Shown: positions 15,637 to 24,885 of the stretch, in pieces
How positions within the stretch are numbered: position 1 is the first letter of the stretch
Layout: every line of letters starts with the position of its first letter
Assembly (NCBI RefSeq): GCF_000027225.1
Contig: NC_013892.1
Location: forward strand, 682,001-746,000
DNA length: 64,000 nucleotides
Source: Xenorhabdus bovienii SS-2004
GTDB taxonomy: Bacteria; Pseudomonadota; Gammaproteobacteria; Enterobacterales; Enterobacteriaceae
Reading direction: 5' to 3'
Made by a program: the position numbers and the translations under genes
The notes under the pieces: model-generated
What the model was told of the DNA's origin: nothing
Seen by the model: the letters and a program-made list of their open reading frames with translations, nothing else
The model's database searches: none

Positions 15637-15819
15637 ATGACACGTGATAATGTTAATAACAAATCACAAAAGATGAGCGCACGAGTGCCACACGAAATAG
15701 CCGATAATGTAGAATCATTAAAGGAACCTGGGGAAAGTACGGCACAGTTTATCGTCACCGCATTACAGGGTGAGATCAAACGCCGCCAACGCAAAACCAA
15801 AGCATCACCTGAGCAATAA
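15637..15819 (+). CDS. Ribbon-helix-helix (Arc-like) repressor candidate
   Basis: A 60-residue protein on the plus strand with TGGAG before the ATG. The segment SARVPHEIADNVESL fits the beta strand and first helix of RHH repressors, and QFIVTALQGEIKRRQ the second helix. It would dimerise and bind short operators, and three copies of an 11-bp repeat sit upstream. It runs opposite to the early operon, as Arc-type regulators of ant or icd do. Its stop codon lies inside the first copy of a tandem repeat. Confidence 0.65.
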   Translation: MTRDNVNNKSQKMSARVPHEIADNVESLKEPGESTAQFIVTALQGEIKRRQRKTKASPEQ

Positions 15820-15950
15820 CTAACCGAGTGAACATTATTCACTTGGTTAACTCCCCCTCTTAAAGATGGTAAGTTGATTGAGCAATAACTAACCAACCCG
15901 ATGTTATCGGGGAGCCTAACCAAACCTCTTAAAGAGGTGAGCCTCTTAAG
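15810..15950. repeat. Tandem 69-bp repeat units with conserved ends and different hairpins
   Basis: TGAGCAATAACTAACC occurs at 15810-15825 and 15879-15894, and CCTCTTAAAGA at 15856-15866 and 15925-15935, so both boxes repeat with an exact 69-base period. The sequence between boxes differs but each copy makes its own hairpin (TAACC-GAGTGAA stem in the first, CCCGAT-ATCGGG in the second). Another CCTCTT stem follows. Confidence 0.65.
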
Positions 15951-16348
15951 CTGTTGTAATTCGTCGTAAACCAGAATTGGATTACGGATAAATGATTGAT
16001 TTATCTTGTAAAGAAAATGTGCTTTACGCCAAAGGGTAGCATTCGCCGTGCTATCCTTTTCTGTTTGCACTCCACTTAATGAGGATCGCAAATTAACCGC
16101 GTCGCTAAATGATATGCGCATATTATAAGCAAACGCCAAATCTGGCGTTTGAATAGATATCAATGAGTTATCACTAAAATGGGCATTCCCACTTAGATGG
16201 GCTTTTAAATCCCAATTGGCGCAATATTTCACTGATGGGTGTCCGAAAATATTCGCATACCCATCGGCCAAAGTGAGGACTTCGACAGTAGGACTCCTCA
16301 AACTCAAGGAGTCACCAGAAATAATTGGATAACTTAAAGTTACAGAAT
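15951..16348. other. Stretch without a convincing gene between tandem repeats and AntA-like gene
   Basis: A minus-strand frame is open here but has odd composition and no recognised domain. It contains TTTACGCCA at 16023-16031, like the AlpA-region repeat, and a 9-bp inverted repeat CAAACGCCA/TGGCGTTTG near 16132-16153. Its ATG at 16352 overlaps the AntA-like stop, so a coupled product cannot be excluded. Confidence 0.35.
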
Positions 16349-17155
16349 TCATTGCTTCGCTTCCATACGCTGCGCTAACCAACGTTGAGCCAGTTCCATT
16401 AATTGGGCTTTTCGCTTCTCAGTCGGTGCGTCCAAATCAAGAAATGCACAATTGCGTGATTCCAAATACGTCAGTAGCTGTAATTGCTCTGCGGTCATGT
16501 TGTCTCTGACTTCTTTGGATTTAATGCCCTTATTTTTAGCCCATTTGACAGGATCTATACCCAGCACCAATTTATTAATAAATCGAGATTCATTGCTGTA
16601 AGCAAAGCCCTTTTGAGTGTCTCCGGTGCGTTCCATATATCCTTTCATCGCATCAGTCATGCTTTTATGATCTTCACAGGCAGCGACACGATTTTTACGC
16701 CAGTTCATCAGCGCAGCTTGGTGTTCTTCTGGTGCAACACGGCGCAGACGTTTTTCACAGTCGATAAAGTACTGGCGAGCCTCTTTACCTTCTTCGGTGC
16801 GTTCCACCATAGAAAGCTCTTTCGCCATATCAGAGCTAACACGGTATTCAGTTCTCGGACGACCTTTTTTGGAATTTTCCAAATAAGTCTCGTAATCCTC
16901 ATTTTCAATAAAACCGTATTGATCAATGCGCTGTTTTATCCAGCTAGCAAACAGTTCCTTATTGCCAAGAAACTTATGCAGGTTTCTGGCATCAGTAACC
17001 ATTGCTGCCTTTCCATTAATAGTTCCCGCTGTTAACGGGATCATTTCGGCATAATTCTTTTTTAGGTTCTCTTTGCGCTGAACTAAAATAGGCTCTTGAT
17101 TGTTTTCAGCGTGAGCAAGTCCCTGACCAGTTAAGGCCGCATTTTTAGATTTCAT
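16349..17155 (-). CDS. AntA/AntB-type antirepressor
   Basis: A 268-residue protein. Residues about 55-130 carry the AntA domain text: DARNLHKFLGNKELFASW, KQRIDQYGFIENEDYE and YRVSSDMAKELSMVERTEEG. The C-terminal part (residues 150-268) is helical and basic. Proteins of this kind in P1 and related phages counteract repressors. It is followed by the tandem hairpins and the Icd-like gene, the same gene pair as in the P1 immI locus. The first 35 residues are not conserved-looking, so an internal start is possible. Confidence 0.82.
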   Translation of the reverse strand: MKSKNAALTGQGLAHAENNQEPILVQRKENLKKNYAEMIPLTAGTINGKAAMVTDARNLHKFLGNKELFASWIKQRIDQYGFIENEDYETYLENSKKGRPRTEYRVSSDMAKELSMVERTEEGKEARQYFIDCEKRLRRVAPEEHQAALMNWRKNRVAACEDHKSMTDAMKGYMERTGDTQKGFAYSNESRFINKLVLGIDPVKWAKNKGIKSKEVRDNMTAEQLQLLTYLESRNCAFLDLDAPTEKRKAQLMELAQRWLAQRMEAKQ

Positions 17156-17172
17156 ATTTTACCCTGTCTTAA

Positions 17173-17454
17173 TTAATTTGATTTTCGGCTGTAGGGGTTA
17201 TTGACGTTCTCTACTGTTGGCGGGTTGCGTACCCAATGCAGTAAGTCACTGAGTAACCAAGCACAGGAATTGCGGCCTAGTGGTTTGCGGGCAGGGAAGC
17301 GGCCTTCGTTCTCCAGTTTCCACGCTGATGTTCTGGAAATAGAAGTGATGTGATGGCGTTCCTTTTCACGGATAAGACGATCGTAAGGTTCGCCATACTC
17401 GGAAAGGATAGAGCGGCGTTCTTCTGGTGTAGGAGTGTTATATCGAATGGTCAT
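17173..17454 (-). CDS. AlpA-family transcriptional regulator / excisionase-like
   Basis: A 93-residue DNA-binding protein. The text ITSISRTSAWKLENEGRFPARKPLGRNSCAWLLSDLLHWV is split over the winged-helix core typical of AlpA and P4 Vis. In P4 the Vis protein is both excisionase and regulator of its own promoter. Its Shine-Dalgarno lies inside a perfect 9-bp inverted repeat (17457-17489), and three TTGGCGTAAA boxes flank it upstream. It is read toward the AntA-like gene. Confidence 0.82.
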   Translation of the reverse strand: MTIRYNTPTPEERRSILSEYGEPYDRLIREKERHHITSISRTSAWKLENEGRFPARKPLGRNSCAWLLSDLLHWVRNPPTVENVNNPYSRKSN

Positions 17455-17456
17455 GT

Positions 17457-17489
17457 TACCCTCACTGTTTAATTGTTTTTGTGAGGGTA
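17457..17489 (-). promoter_or_regulatory. RBS-sequestering hairpin of the AlpA-like gene
   Basis: 17457-17465 and 17481-17489 are perfect complements over nine bases with a 15-base loop. The arm next to the start holds GTGAGGGTA, which contains the only Shine-Dalgarno-like sequence, and the ATG follows two bases later. Confidence 0.6.
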
Positions 17490-17517
17490 TTCTTAATCAA
17501 AAATAAAAATAAAAAAA

Positions 17518-17633
17518 TTGGCGTAAAACCTATGAAATTTAGTTAGTTATAGCCATTGGTGTTATACCCATTCATTTATTCTTTTTTAAGCCATTGGCGT
17601 AAATCTGGCATTTTAATGTTGTTTTACGCCAAT
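17518..17633. promoter_or_regulatory. TTGGCGTAAA repeats between cargo gene and AlpA-like gene
   Basis: The box occurs in plus orientation at 17518-17528 and 17593-17603 and in minus orientation at 17623-17633. They lie upstream of the alpA-like start, so they are candidate AlpA or integrase arm-type sites. The stretch 17490-17641 has no gene. Confidence 0.6.
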
Positions 17634-17641
17634 GTGTTATG

Positions 17642-18478
17642 TTATCTGATCATGGATCTGACTTCCTCTATCGTTATATCTTCATCAAGAAAAACACTAC
17701 TAATTGTCGCTGTAATATTATGAAGTGGGGTACCAAAATTATCGGAAAAAAATGCTGATATTTTTCTAACAAAAAAAGTTCTTTTTATTTGATTTTTTCT
17801 TTTTAAGATGGATTCACATTTAAATGAATTAGCCTGCTCATTTAAATCTTGCAAAAAAGAACTTATTGATGGTGATGTAACACCAACGCTATTCCATGCC
17901 CACCCTATAGCACCTTCATGCCCATATTTAGGAAGAAAATGTGAATTTTTATAAAAACAATACTTCTCTAAATGGTGATCAAGCATATTATTTGATTTTT
18001 CACTATTGTGCATTCTTTTGAAACGTTGAAAATAAGATTCATGGCTTGCATAGTTCATTATTGAAACATCTAATGGGGTATTGGATATTTCTTTATTTAG
18101 CTCAAATGACAATTTTTTTATTTTTTCTGTTTTTTCTTCTTTTTGTTTTTGCGTTAATAGATCCCAATCGCTAGGCCCTTTGATTGCGGAAATAATTTCA
18201 TCCGTAAGAGATTGATAGAACATATAAGGATTGCGGCACTCATTCGCTCTATTAGATAATGCTGACCAAATGAAAATCATTTTTTCATCAAATATTAATT
18301 TATAAGCGACATCTTTCTCCGATAGAGTTGGAGTCCATTCATTAGAATCAATAAAACACCCCACTTTATCAAGTTCTTCTTTTTTTGCATCAGGGATAGG
18401 AATTGTAAAATCCAAAATCACTTCTGATTCATACCACTCAATCAAACAATAATCTACATACTCTGGGTATTCTGTCAT
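17642..18478 (-). CDS. Unknown 278-aa cargo protein coupled to the integrase
   Basis: Not recognised. The gene is AT-rich compared with the structural genes. It opens with an acidic beta-type region (PEYVDYCLIEWYESEVILDF), has a Lys/Glu-rich coiled-coil-like centre (TQKQKEEKTEKIKKLSFEL), and a C-terminal part with FGTPLHNITATISSVF. No membrane segment or signal peptide is seen. Its ATG overlaps the integrase TGA by four bases (18475-18478), so it depended on integrase translation before the IS insertion. Genes at this place in P4-like elements are often cargo, including defence genes; that is inference. Confidence 0.6.
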   Translation of the reverse strand: MTEYPEYVDYCLIEWYESEVILDFTIPIPDAKKEELDKVGCFIDSNEWTPTLSEKDVAYKLIFDEKMIFIWSALSNRANECRNPYMFYQSLTDEIISAIKGPSDWDLLTQKQKEEKTEKIKKLSFELNKEISNTPLDVSIMNYASHESYFQRFKRMHNSEKSNNMLDHHLEKYCFYKNSHFLPKYGHEGAIGWAWNSVGVTSPSISSFLQDLNEQANSFKCESILKRKNQIKRTFFVRKISAFFSDNFGTPLHNITATISSVFLDEDITIEEVRSMIR

Positions 18479-18730
18479 TGCTGCCCCGCCTTTAATATAA
18501 CCACATTTTCATAATTACCCGCCAATACATCCAGACGCTCACACCATTTGTTTAAAGCATCTAGCTTCTCTGGTAGGTATTGACTCTTATTGTATATAGC
18601 CATAATGCCCGGCAAAGCATGACCCAGAAGCTGTTCAACCACATGTGGCGCCACACCTAATTCATTGAGTTTAGTTGAAAAAGTTCTTCTTAAATCATGC
18701 AAACTCCACTCTTCATTGTGCTCTAATTTT
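18475..18730 (-). pseudogene. Integrase C-terminal fragment (interrupted by IS1-type element)
   Basis: The C-terminal end of a P4-type tyrosine recombinase: HDLRRTFSTKLNELG carries the HxxR box, VEQLLGHALPG the second His region, and IYNKSQYL the nucleophilic Tyr. Joined to the fragment at 19513-20485 after removal of the IS and one 8-bp target duplicate, the frame is continuous (...WKKLEHNEEWSLHDLRR). Before insertion this was therefore an intact integrase. The stop overlaps the cargo-gene ATG. Confidence 0.85.
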
Positions 18731-18788
18731 GGTCATGTATTAAATGGTTAGTTGCTGTGATATGCTTCCGGCTTTTTAAGGATGAAGT

Positions 18789-19064
18789 ATGGCCAAAGTT
18801 GATGTCTATTGCCGTTATTGCCACAAATCAGAACAGGTCAAAGGACATGGGAAAGGAAATGGCGGACATCCTCGTTATCGCTGTTATAGCTGCTGTAAGG
18901 TCTTTCAGTTGGCGTATACCTATCAGGCCTGCAAACCCGGCGTTAAAGAACAGATTGTCGATATCGCGATGAATAACGGGGGAATTCGTGACACCGCTCG
19001 GATCCTGAAAGTCGCCACCGCCACCGTCATGAAAACATTAAAAACCTCAGACCCCGAAACGTAA
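18789..19064 (+). CDS. insA: IS1 InsA-type protein
   Basis: A 91-residue protein, the length of InsA from IS1. It has a zinc-ribbon (CRYCHKSEQVKGHG...YRCYSCC) and a helix-turn-helix (IVDIAMNNGGIRDTARILKV). InsA binds the IS ends and represses transposition; a -1 shift at TTAAAAAC (19038-19045) would fuse it to InsB. Confidence 0.88.
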   Translation: MAKVDVYCRYCHKSEQVKGHGKGNGGHPRYRCYSCCKVFQLAYTYQACKPGVKEQIVDIAMNNGGIRDTARILKVATATVMKTLKTSDPET

Positions 19065-19483
19065 CGACACTTCCCCTTGCGGAATGTGGCATCCAGATTG
19101 TCTGTGAAATCGACGAGCAATGGTCGTTTGTCGGCAATAAGAAAAACCAACGCTGGCTTTGGTATGCTTGGGAACCCCGCCTGAAGCGAATAGTGGCTCA
19201 TGTTTTTGGCGATCGCAGTCGAAAAACGTTAGACAAGCTGCTTACCCTCTTATCTTCCTTTACTATTCGGTTTTACTGCACGGATGACTATGTTGTTTAT
19301 GACCCACTTCCCGAGGAAGAGCACTTGACTGGAAAGGCGTTTACTCAGCGTATAGAGAGAACGAATTTAACGCATCGTACCCGAATCAAAAGGCTGAATA
19401 GAAAAACCATTGGGTATTCAAAATCGGAAGAAATGCACGATAAAGTGATAGGAACCTTTATTGAACGTGAACATTATTTTTAA
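19040..19483 (+). CDS. insB: IS1 InsB-type transposase frame (expressed by -1 frameshift)
   Basis: This frame has no own good start; it follows from a -1 shift on the A-run at 19040. It contains CEIDEQWSFVG (first catalytic Asp), CTDDYVVYD (second Asp) and QRIERTNL (Glu), then KLGYSKS-like basic tail and EMHDKVIGTF, as in IS1 InsB. The fused InsAB' is the active DDE transposase. No internal stop is seen, so the copy may be active. Confidence 0.85.
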   Translation, partial: KNLRPRNVTTLPLAECGIQIVCEIDEQWSFVGNKKNQRWLWYAWEPRLKRIVAHVFGDRSRKTLDKLLTLLSSFTIRFYCTDDYVVYDPLPEEEHLTGKAFTQRIERTNLTHRTRIKRLNRKTIGYSKSEEMHDKVIGTFIEREHYF

Positions 19484-19512
19484 TACCTAATCTAATCATT
19501 TAATACATGACC

Positions 19513-20485
19513 CTAATTTTTTCCATATATTTCCACCATATTGTGATACTGATCCTGACCTTTTAATTTCCCCCAGAAGATAACCACTTTTATGATTTTG
19601 ATAAATGAGTTTTTCTAAAAACGGTTTTAAGCATTCAGGTATTGGTCGAATGATTTTCTCACCTGATTTGCTATTTTCTTTTGGAACCGTCCATAACATA
19701 GAATCAAAATCCCATTCTGATAATTTAGATAATCTAACTTCTTGCGAGCGACAACCAAATACAATTAAAACTCTCAAAAAATTACTATAGTAAGGTAAAT
19801 TCACATTTGTATTTAGAGACTGCCACAGTTGTCCGAGCTCATTATCTTTCAAATATCTTTGGCCTTTATTTTGCTTTTTTCCAACATCAAGAATAGTTAA
19901 ATCATCCAGTGCATTACTTATTGCATACCTTCTTACTCGACAGAATTTGATGGCTTGCCTACATAGCTGGAATATAATTCCAGATGTCATAGGGGCTGCC
20001 TGTTTAATTCTATCAAAACATTGGAGCCAATAATGGGTTTCACAATCGGATAATGCCATATTTCCAATATAAGGATATATGTGTTTCTGCAATTGAGAAA
20101 TGTGTTTATCAATATTTACCCTGTTATCTTTTCCGTAGTTTTCAATCCAGTATTCAATAGCTTTTTTTACTGTGACTGGATTTAGTGATTCCTGCATTGT
20201 TAAGTTAAATTGGAGCTTTGGATCTTTACCCGATACGAGCCAATTACGGCACTTGGTTCGTATTTCTCGAGCCTGCTTGAGACTCATATCAGGATAGCGC
20301 CCAATGGTAAGTCGGTTTAATTTTTTACCATCAAGTCGATATGTAAAAACCCAGCTAATACCACCAACTTTGGACACCTTAGCGCTCAGGCTTGCTCCAT
20401 CAGCAAAAAATTCGATCTTGTCATTTTTTCTTCCATGTAAGATCTTAAGTTTTTTGTCACTGAGTTTGTTTAGTTCGGCAGTCAT
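19513..20485 (-). pseudogene. Integrase N-terminal fragment (P4-type tyrosine recombinase)
   Basis: About 324 residues from the ATG at 20485 to the IS. The N-terminal DUF4102-like arm-binding domain is seen (LSAKVSKVGGISWVFTYR, LNRLTIGRYPDMSLKQAREI), then a core-binding part, and the start of the catalytic domain with the first Arg in VFGCRSQEVRLSKLSEWDFD. The rest is at 18475-18730. The enzyme would insert and excise the prophage; with the IS inside, the prophage is probably locked in place. Confidence 0.88.
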
Positions 20486-20648
20486 GATTACTCAAAATAT
20501 TTATACAAATGTTTATACACAGTCTGACGCAAGAGTGGAAAAACGTCAATAAGCACTAGAACAATACACAGCATAACATCATAATATATTTTTGATTTAT
20601 AATATATTTATAAAATAACAGCAAAACACAGGAACATAAAATAATTTT
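20486..20648. promoter_or_regulatory. Divergent integrase / CI promoter region with AT-rich direct repeats
   Basis: The 163 bases between the two divergent genes are very AT-rich. ATAATATATTT is directly repeated at 20581-20591 and 20599-20609 (18-base period), and could be a repressor operator. A GGAAC lies before the cI start. I do not see a tRNA-like att core. Confidence 0.5.
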
Positions 20649-21365
20649 ATGAAAAAGAAACTCACAACAGAACAACTTGCAGATGCCAAACGTTTGAAGC
20701 GCATATTTGTGTTAAGGCAAAAGCAGCTCGGTATCTCTTCTCAAGATGCATTCGCGGACGAATTTGGCATGACTCAAAGCGCCGTTTCACACTATCTTAA
20801 TGGTGTAAACGCCCTTAATTTGGAGAGAGCGGCCGATTTCGCCAATAAATTGGGCGTTAGCATTGCAGATTTCAGTCCATCATTAGATCAACAGGCAAGG
20901 AAACTCCTGAAAGCGGTCTATGGTGATGATCCTACTTTTGCCACCCATCAGCATCCTCAAAAACAATATCCACTGCTGAACTGGGCAAATGCAGGTAATT
21001 GGTGTGAAGAACCTGCACCGCTATATCCTGAAAACGATATTGAACAATGGCATGAAACTTCTATTGAATGTTCACCCCATGCTTTCTGGCTAGAAGTCAA
21101 AGGTGATTCAATGGCATCATCGAATGAATTAAACATACAGCAAGGTATGATCATTTTGATTGACCCTGATGTTAAGCCTATGGCTAATAACTTGGTGGTG
21201 GCAAAACTTGAGGGAGAAAAAGAGCTGACTTTTAAGCAATTAATTACCGAAGGGTACGATGCCTATTTAAAACCTCTAAATCCTCAATACAATATGATAC
21301 CTCTCAATGAAAAAGTGCATATTGTTGGTGTTGTCATAGAGGCCAAGATAGCTAAGTTGCCCTAA
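20649..21365 (+). CDS. CI-type phage repressor with S24 peptidase domain
   Basis: A 238-residue repressor. Residues about 30-70 hold a helix-turn-helix (FADEFGMTQSAVSHYLNG), followed by the linker and a LexA-like domain: WANAGNW with the Ala-Gly autocleavage site, EVKGDSMASS with the catalytic Ser, and VVAKLEGEKELTFKQL with the catalytic Lys. It would keep the prophage silent and be cleaved through RecA after DNA damage. It diverges from the integrase and may control it. It is a plausible target for the Ant and AntA-like proteins. Confidence 0.9.
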   Translation: MKKKLTTEQLADAKRLKRIFVLRQKQLGISSQDAFADEFGMTQSAVSHYLNGVNALNLERAADFANKLGVSIADFSPSLDQQARKLLKAVYGDDPTFATHQHPQKQYPLLNWANAGNWCEEPAPLYPENDIEQWHETSIECSPHAFWLEVKGDSMASSNELNIQQGMIILIDPDVKPMANNLVVAKLEGEKELTFKQLITEGYDAYLKPLNPQYNMIPLNEKVHIVGVVIEAKIAKLP

Positions 21366-21522
21366 CAGTGGCAATAAGTTATAGGGATGGGGGTGTTTAT
21401 AAACAAGGTGATCGCCATTTTATTATATCCAACGCACCTCTGAGCAGGCTTAATATGCAGGCAAACATTGTTCCGTCTTAACCGTTTGTTAATTCAGATT
21501 GAGTACATAGGCATAAAAATCT

Positions 21523-22859
21523 ATGGTCCCCACCTTTTTTGCAACACTGATTTTTGATTGATGTTGGCTTGCTTAAATCTATCCGGCGTCACTATGGGCA
21601 GGGATGCCCGCGCCTCGATGAGTTCCGCACCTGATAAGCCTAAAAAACCGCACGGCTTCAGAGAGCCATTTTTTATGTCAGGATTCCATCAGGTCGATAA
21701 GCCGTTCATGTCATCAATAATCAGTCTTCGCAAAACCAGATTGGGAACTGCTTTAATTAACGATTAACCTGCCAGTCAGACTGGCGTCGTCGTTACCTTT
21801 CGAACACAGTTTGCCGTGTTGTGATTGCCCAGGCTATCCGGGCTAATTTGTTGGCCAGCGCACAGGCCACAACATTTGAGTGTTTTCGCTCAAGCTGAGC
21901 CTTTACCCATTCAGCCAGCCTTCCTGACTGATAATCGATTCTCTGGATAAAGACTCTGGCGCACTGGACAAGTAACCGTCGCAGATTTTTGTCTCCGCGT
22001 TTACTTATCCCTAAAAGCGTATTTTTGCCACCCGTGCTGTACTGGCGTGGTACCAGACCGGTTGAAGCAGCAAAATCCCGGCTACAGCCATACTGCTTAC
22101 CATCGCCCAGCTGCGATGATAAGACGCTGGCAGTTATCGGACCCACGCCCGGTATTGTCTGAAGACGCTGTCCTGTTTCATCACGTCTCAGCTCCTGCTC
22201 CAGTGCCGTCTCAAGCTCGGTGAGCTGTTCGACAAGATAAAGATAATGGGCATGTAAGCGCATCAGCAACTGTGCCAGATAGGGAGGAAGTTCGTTCTCT
22301 GCCAAGACGGTTGAAAGTCTTTTTATCACGGCGGTTCCGATCGGCATACTGATGCCAAATTCCAGTAAAAAAGCGTGCATCTGATTAGTGGTTTTAACCC
22401 TGTCTCTGACCAGTGATTCTCTGACCCGATGCAGGGCGCGCATAGCTTGTTGCGCCTCTGTTCGTGGTTGCACAAATCGCATGGAGGGACGAGATGCAGC
22501 TTCGCATATGGCTTCAGCATCCACAAAATCGTTCTTGTTGCTCTTTACAAAAGGACGAACAAATTGTGGAGAAATCAGCTTCGCTTCGTGACCAAAAGCA
22601 GCGATCCGGCGAGCCATAAAGTGAGCACCGGCGCAGGCTTCCATTACAACAGTCGCTGATGGCGATCCCGCTAAAAACTCCATCAGTCTGGCGCGGGTAA
22701 ATTTTTTACGCAGCAGGGCCTTTCCTGATTTGTCCTGACAGTGAACGTGGAAAGAATGTTTGCCGAGATCAATACCAATAAGCGTAACGTTTTGCATGAT
22801 GGTCTTCTCCTGAAAGAAACACCCTGCCAGCATACCGCTCACAGGGTGGTGGGGACCAT
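21523..22859 (-). mobile_element. IS110-family (IS1111-like) element, copy 1 (1337 bp)
   Basis: Bounded by ATGGTCCCCACC at each end in inverted orientation, identical to the copy at 59650-60986. The transposase reads on the minus strand. About 62 bases precede the gene and about 270 non-coding bases follow it (21523-21792), the layout of IS1111-type elements whose guide RNA comes from the right end. No target duplication is seen, as expected for the family. The flank after the right end reads AGATTTTT in both copies. Confidence 0.88.
21793..22797 (-). CDS. IS110-family transposase (copy 1)
   Basis: A 334-residue DEDD-type recombinase. The RuvC-like N-terminal half has GIDLGKHSFHVH (first Asp), VVMEACAGAH (Glu) and NKNDFVDAEAI (Asp residues). 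The C-terminal Transposase_20 part has IPGVGPITASVL and GLVPRQYSTGG with the candidate catalytic Ser. ATG 22797 has AGGAG ten bases upstream. The protein is identical to that at 59712-60716. Confidence 0.92.
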   Translation of the reverse strand: MQNVTLIGIDLGKHSFHVHCQDKSGKALLRKKFTRARLMEFLAGSPSATVVMEACAGAHFMARRIAAFGHEAKLISPQFVRPFVKSNKNDFVDAEAICEAASRPSMRFVQPRTEAQQAMRALHRVRESLVRDRVKTTNQMHAFLLEFGISMPIGTAVIKRLSTVLAENELPPYLAQLLMRLHAHYLYLVEQLTELETALEQELRRDETGQRLQTIPGVGPITASVLSSQLGDGKQYGCSRDFAASTGLVPRQYSTGGKNTLLGISKRGDKNLRRLLVQCARVFIQRIDYQSGRLAEWVKAQLERKHSNVVACALANKLARIAWAITTRQTVFER

Positions 22860-23999
<1,140 letters not shown>

Positions 24000-24215
24000 A
24001 GTGAAAGACAGTTGCTCATTAACCACCCAATGCGTAACTTTCAGCAGGTGTTATCCTATAGAATTTTACTTGAAGAGACAGTTGGCACCCTAAAATAAAA
24101 AAGACCACGCCGGAGCGGAGCCTAGAATATTTTCCTGAGTCTTTCAGTATATAGAACTACAGTAAATTTTGCTGGGGTCGAGTTGCAAATTCTCAGTCTA
24201 CGACTGATAGATACG
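24000..24215. other. Downstream end of the second IS110-type element and spacer
   Basis: No gene is seen. The right end of the element must lie here but I cannot place it. The following terminator at 24216-24244 marks the start of the csp unit. Confidence 0.35.
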
Positions 24216-24244
24216 AAAAAGCCTCGCATTTCTGCGAGGCTTTT
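24216..24244. terminator. Bidirectional terminator downstream of csp
   Basis: AGCCTCGCA and TGCGAGGCT form a perfect nine-pair stem with a TTTC loop; A-runs and T-runs on both sides allow function in either direction. It lies about 77 bases past the csp stop. Confidence 0.8.
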
Positions 24245-24320
24245 ATAATAACCTTATGTGCTCTGGTCTACACCTTCATCGCTATCATAAGGCTATCGTC
24301 TTATTCTGTTCAGCAGTGAT

Positions 24321-24536
24321 TTAAGATAAAGCAATCACGTTAGTTGCTGATGGGCCTTTAGCGCCACTTTCTACTGAGAAAGAAACTTCCTGGCCTTCAT
24401 CTAAAGTTTTATAATCATTGCTCTGAATTGCAGAGAAATGAACAAAAACATCTTTGCTTCCATCTTTTGGAGAGATAAAGCCAAAACCTTTATCGCTGTT
24501 GAACCATTTAACTGTACCAGTCATTGTATTAGACAT
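24321..24536 (-). CDS. Cold-shock protein, CspA/CspB/CspG-like
   Basis: A 71-residue single cold-shock domain protein binding single-stranded nucleic acid. It has both RNP motifs (KGFGFISP and VFVHFSAIQ) and the basic-aromatic face WFN...DKGFGF. The start [12 protein letters not shown] and the tail [14 protein letters not shown] are closer to CspB/CspG than to CspC/CspE. AAGGAAT precedes ATG 24536. A long leader with a cold box suggests cold-inducible control. Confidence 0.93.
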   Translation of the reverse strand: MSNTMTGTVKWFNSDKGFGFISPKDGSKDVFVHFSAIQSNDYKTLDEGQEVSFSVESGAKGPSATNVIALS

Positions 24537-24720
24537 GTTGAATTCCTTTAATTTTTTAAGTTGCCATAAGGCGTTGTAAGGTTTGTTTTCTGTTTTACTT
24601 ATGGGCACTAAGTAGAAGAAATTCGCAATGAAGTGGTATCGAAGATAGCGCTAAAAGGTGAACTACTTTAAACTTGCTTTACATAAATAGGTCTGTACTT
24701 CCAAACCGATGACGCTATTA
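24537..24720 (-). promoter_or_regulatory. Long csp leader with cold-box-like element
   Basis: Around 24690-24698 the minus strand reads GTACAGACC, matching part of the cold box of cspA-type leaders. The leader from there to the ATG is about 155 bases, the usual length. A TTGCTA and TAATAG pair lies just upstream near 24717-24745. Confidence 0.6.
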
Positions 24721-24885
24721 AGCACTACTTTTATTTACTTAGCAAGCTTTAATTTTATTTTTTTACACTACCGCCAATTACTGTACATATAAACAGGCAC
24801 TTTCGGCCAACAAAAACAGTAAATCATCCATGCCACTCCCTCTACTTTATAGTTATCCCATAGAGCCTCCACCCAGCGCAATTCC

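Larger units (their letters stand above)
18731..19512 (+). mobile_element. IS1-family insertion sequence, copy 1 (782 bp)
   Basis: Ends are 21-bp imperfect inverted repeats starting GGTCATGTATTAAATG, and the flanks carry the 8-bp target duplicate CTAATTTT (18723-18730, 19513-19520). It holds insA and insB in two frames. It is identical to the copy at 58553-59334 apart from one silent G to A change near 19008 seen by eye. It splits the prophage integrase. Confidence 0.92.

Noticed and set aside
15447..16352. Minus frame upstream of the icd-like gene as a firm CDS
   Set aside because: It is overlapped by the RHH gene and by tandem hairpins and has no domain; reported only as a finding.
21558..21767. 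69-codon frame in the IS110-type right end (also at 60742-60951)
   Set aside because: It lies in the non-coding guide-RNA region of the IS and has no ribosome site; it repeats only because the IS repeats.
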